Source: Pseudofabraea citricarpa
Lineage: Eukaryota > Ascomycota > Leotiomycetes > Helotiales > Dermateaceae
Length of the DNA stretch: 64,000 nt
Direction of reading: 5' to 3'
Assembly (NCBI GenBank): GCA_029641185.1
Contig: JAPWGK010000009.1
Location: 1,460,938-1,524,937, forward strand
Position numbers and translations under genes: made by a program. A model generated the notes under the pieces. The model had not been told where the DNA came from. It was given only the letters and a program-made list of their open reading frames with translations, and did no database searches. Shown here in pieces: positions 60,801 through 64,000 of this stretch (positions within the stretch are counted from its first letter, which is position 1; each line of letters opens with the position of its first letter).

Positions 60801-61559
60801 TTAATACTAGAAAGTAAGCCTAAGGTACTTAAAAGTAAAAGAATAATAAAAACGATTTTATAGAATTCTTTTTTCCTAAAAAGCGGTTTATATATTATTA
60901 GTCTTAAAAGGTTATTAAGGTTATAAGTATTTTATAAAAATATAATATTCTTTTTTTTTAAGATAAAATACGAAAGAGAAGTCTTAACTTTTTATAAGTA
61001 AAAGGCCTAAAAGATAAGACTTATAAATTTTAGAGAAAATATAAAAATTAAGTTATTTAGTCTTAATAACTAAGAGAAAGTTATTAAGTTAATAAAAAAG
61101 CTACTAGTTATTTTAGGTTCTTATAATAACTAATTCGAGCCTTAATATATAAAGTTTCTAAAAAGCTAAAAACTTATACTAAAAAGAATATAAAGCTTAT
61201 TTATAAGTAATATATTAACCTTAAAAGAAAAAAAGATATTTTAAGAGATATTTTATAATAAAGAAAAAATATTCTTATTCGATTAATTAGAGAAAGAACT
61301 TATAAAGCTAAAAGTTACTAAGCTATAAGAAATTAGAATAATATTATATAAAATATAATAAGTATAAAACTTTTCAATCGCTAAGAGACTTTATAAAATT
61401 ATATATAAGATAATAAGCAAGCGTATTACTAATAATATACTAGAAAGTTATTATAAGCCGTATAAAAACTTATAATTCCTAGTTATAAAAGAAAAGCCGA
61501 ATAAATATAAACTTATAAGTATAATTATAAAATATAATATAATAATAATTAAAGATATT

Positions 61560-62260
61560 AACTTTCTTTTATTAGTAGATTTTTTTATAAAAGAGTTTAT
61601 ATACTTTTAGATTATTAATTTAATCGATTTATTTTTTAGTTACGATTAAATTCTATTAGCTAAGTAAAATAAAAACTTAATTATTTTCTTTATAAATAAT
61701 ATTAAACTACTAAGGGCTATTACTCTTATATAAGATATAATAAATTTAGTAGCTTAGTTTATATATATTATATCTAAAGTACTTTTTTCCTTAAATCCTT
61801 ATATTACTAAATTATTTCTTAATAATATTAGTATTAAAGAATCCCGTTTATAATATAATAATAAAAAAGTTTTTCTAGGAGTTCGACGATTTATAATAAA
61901 ATATATATAAAATCTTAGTAAGATATTACTTAAGCTTAAGAGAATAAGTTTAATTATTAGTCTTAAGTCTAAGTTTTATATAAAAGATATTAAAGTTATT
62001 AGATTCGTTTATAAGCCTAAGAATAAATTACTTATTAATATAAAGATTATAAAGCTAGTTAATTAGTTAAATCTAACTAATATAAAAGAGGTTTATATCT
62101 TCTTAGGAATTTATATATATTATTATATCTAAGTCGAAACTTTTACGCTTATTATAAAGTTATTATATAATTTATTAAAAAAGAATATAATATTTAAGTA
62201 AGATAAAAGATACTAGAAAGCTAAACTAAAGCTTATTAAGATATTAGTAAAAGCTTTTTA
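61560..62260 (+). pseudogene. Decayed Ty3/gypsy reverse transcriptase
   Basis: Translating the frame with codons at positions divisible by three, one reads remnants of the LTR-retrotransposon reverse transcriptase of fungal gypsy elements: LVDFF, LIDLFFSYD then a stop in place of Q, LRAITLI, and the LLFN-like core where the catalytic FLDD appears as FLNN (61815-61826). The Asp-to-Asn changes (GAT to AAT) and Gln-to-stop changes (CAG to TAG) are exactly what RIP produces. Segments such as LGVRRF and YIFLGIYIYYYI match the fingers, palm and connection order. There are many stops but no frame shift across 700 bp, so the copy decayed by point mutation only. Confidence 0.8.
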
Positions 62261-62279
62261 TCTTATTATAATTAATTAT

Positions 62280-62690
62280 AAGCTTAGAGTAAGAATAATT
62301 TATATTATTATTAATATAAGTTTAAATAACTAGGAAGATATATTTTCTTAGGATAATAAAAACAAGAAAAGATATCTAAGTAGATATAAGTTAAGAATAT
62401 AAAATCTAGCTAAGTATAATTATAATATTATTAAACGTAAATATAAAGGTATCCTTAAGATATTTAAGAAAATAAAAGAATATATTATTAGGGTATATTT
62501 TACTCTTAAGATAAATACTAATATATTTATCGCTTAGCTTAATAATATTACTTTAGATATACCTAGTATATTATTAATAAGATAAATTACCTAGATTCGG
62601 TTATTCGATTTTAAGGTTATATATATACCTAGTAAAAAGAATAAAGTTATAAACGTATTATCTTATTATTTTATTATAAAAAAGAAACTC
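62280..62690 (+). pseudogene. Decayed Ty3/gypsy RNase H
   Basis: In the same frame as the reverse transcriptase. Legible pieces are RYLSRYKL (the KRPxxYES segment), YNYNIIKRKYKGILKIFKK, IIRVYFTLKINTNIFIA and the end LFDFKVIYIPSKKN, which matches the typical IRLFDFxVxHxPGxxN of RNase H in fungal gypsy elements. Stops stand where Trp and Gln codons are expected (R-stop-I-T-stop-I for RWIAWI). It lies directly between reverse transcriptase and integrase, the Ty3/gypsy order. Confidence 0.85.
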
Positions 62691-62999
62691 GAAGATAAAA
62701 AATAAGAAAAAGAGATTAATAATTATATTATCTTTTAACTTAGCTTTCTTTAAATAATACTTGTTTCGAGATCTCGTATTCGCCCGAATATTAAAATAAG
62801 TATTATCTTCTAGGGTAAATAAAACCTTAAGTTAAAATAAATTATAATATTTCTTATAACTCTTAAGAGATTAACTAATATTAAAAACGAAGAATAATTA
62901 GTATTTTGATAATATATTATAAGATTCTAAGTATACTAAAACGTATTATAATAAAAACTTATTAGGAGTAAATATAAATAATATATTATTAATAATCTG

Positions 63000-63600
63000 A
63001 AAGAATAAGTAAATATTATTAAGAACTTATATAATAAAGAGATATATAAGAGATAAGAGATAATATATACGAAGGTAATAAAATATTACTTCTAAGAGAA
63101 ATATTATAAGTAAGTAAAGGTATATATAATATTATATCCCTAGTATTAATTTAGATTATATAATATTACTTATAAGGTAATTTATATAACTAAAACGTTA
63201 TATATATATTATAAATAATATCTAGATATTATTAATCTCTTATTAAATATAAGAAAATCTTTTATTATTAATACGCGTAAAAAGATATTAGGTATAATTA
63301 TAAGGTATATTATCTCTAAGATAAATTTTACTTATATTATTACTTTTGTTAAAAAGGATATTTTTTATATCTATAATATATTTAAGATTCTTATTATTAA
63401 TAAAAAACTCGAGAACTAGGAAAGCCTTAATAATCTTATATCTAAGCTCGAGTTTATTAAGATATAAGTAAGTACTTATAATTCTTATACTTAAGACTTA
63501 ATCGAAAGAGATTACTTTAATATAAAAGTAGTTTTCTCTAAGATTATAAATAAGATATTTAAGAATTAACTAAGATATATTAAGAAGATTTATTTCGTAA
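63000..63600 (+). pseudogene. Decayed Ty3/gypsy integrase
   Basis: Again in the same frame. The segment reading LIINKKLEN followed by a stop and ESLNNLISKLEFIKI matches KLVVDGGPENKELLEELAERYGIK with GG turned into KK and D into N. The following VSTYNSYT-stop-DLIERDYFNIKVVFSKIINK matches VVSAYHPQANGMVERGHKPIVDALSK, the integrase core end. The zinc-binding N-terminal region was not legible and the C-terminal part runs on towards the window edge. The presence after RNase H identifies the element as Ty3/gypsy rather than Ty1/copia. Confidence 0.8.
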
Positions 63601-64000
63601 ATAATATTATAATAAAAGCTCTTATAAAGCTTATTACGTTTTATTTATAGTTTAGCTTTAAGGTTATACTTATTATTAAAAGTAAGTACTTAATATAATA
63701 ATATCTAAGATAAAACCTAATTAAGAAAATAAATAAAAAGTTTTTAATTATTTTATATATTAAGTAACTTGAAATTTATAATAAATATATACTAAAAATC
63801 TTACTAATAAAATAATATAAATACTAAGAATCGAAAAAAGTTATTAATCGTAATTATATCTTATAAAAAAAATTACTTCTTAAAAGGAATATTATTCTCG
63901 TATTTGATATTATATAAGAAGTTAATATATTAAAATAATAAGCGCTTAATTTTAGGTAAAAAAGCTTATATATAATTTTAAAGGCTAATAATAAGAAGAA

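Larger units (their letters stand above)
54950..64000. mobile_element. RIP-degraded AT-rich transposon block
   Basis: Over 9 kb with extreme A+T content, TA steps everywhere and CpA and TpG almost missing, the signature of RIP, which turns CpA into TpA in fungal repeats. All frames are full of stops. At least one Ty3/gypsy element on the plus strand occupies the right part, with its gag and protease side expected at about 58,000-61,500 and its 3' end beyond the window. What the left part (54,950-58,000) holds cannot be read; it may be a second copy or the LTR side. LTR borders were not found. Such blocks are heterochromatic in fungi. Confidence 0.85.

Noticed and set aside
54950..64000. Mitochondrial DNA insertion or centromere core
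   Set aside because: The legible gypsy reverse transcriptase, RNase H and integrase in one frame and the lack of CpA explain the AT-richness by RIP; a centromeric role cannot be judged from this window.

Overview
The window is nuclear DNA of a filamentous ascomycete (Pezizomycotina). Genes are compact. They carry short 50-190 nt introns with GTRNGY-type donors and CTRAY branch sites close to the acceptor. The products are a typical fungal housekeeping set. A Leotiomycete-like genome with AT-rich blocks is my best guess, but this is only an inference from genome style. At least 19 protein genes can be modelled; their exon joins were worked out by hand from splice signals and frame.

Left part (1-10,400): a rho1 GTPase gene (1783-2747) is followed by about 6.4 kb without a recognisable gene. 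That stretch holds AT-rich decayed repeat DNA (about 4,700-6,050) and then three different tandem arrays in a row: about 124 bp units, about 162/122 bp units with a GTAAG at each junction, and about 104 bp units. The arrays end next to the start of an unrecognised gene (9128-10201) coding for a protein with eight cysteines near the N-terminus and a very acidic tail.

Middle part (10,400-31,416): gene-dense. It holds an AVT-type amino acid transporter, a GPI-anchored aspartyl protease whose last intron can switch the C-terminus, a PTAR1/Ecm9-like prenyltransferase alpha-repeat protein divergent from GET1, a multispan membrane protein, mitochondrial ornithine carbamoyltransferase, a large DUF3712/Tag1-like vacuolar-type membrane protein, the acetolactate synthase regulatory subunit ILV6, a KH-domain splicing protein (KHDC4-like), a small SET-domain protein and a TRAPPC13-like protein with a probable GC-AG intron. 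Many neighbours are divergent and share short 5' regions.

Right-middle part (31,417-52,207): a 4.7 kb gene-free stretch, then a DENN protein with an internal C1 zinc finger, the exosome helicase MTR4 divergent from COX8 (subunit VIIc type), a mitochondrial PPR protein divergent from the mitoribosomal protein mS23/RSM25, and a 1091-residue coiled-coil protein that joins two apparently separate reading frames.

Right end (52,208-64,000): a 135 bp tandem array with an inverted copy at its end, then about 9.2 kb of extremely A+T-rich DNA almost free of CpA and TpG, as expected from repeat-induced point mutation (RIP). Within it I can read a decayed Ty3/gypsy retrotransposon on the + strand: reverse transcriptase, RNase H and integrase in one reading frame, broken only by stop codons and C-to-T type changes.

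No CRISPR array, tRNA, rRNA or biosynthetic gene cluster was found. The most unusual items are the intron-like tandem arrays beside the Cys/acidic orphan gene, the alternative C-terminus of the protease, and the DENN-C1 fusion.
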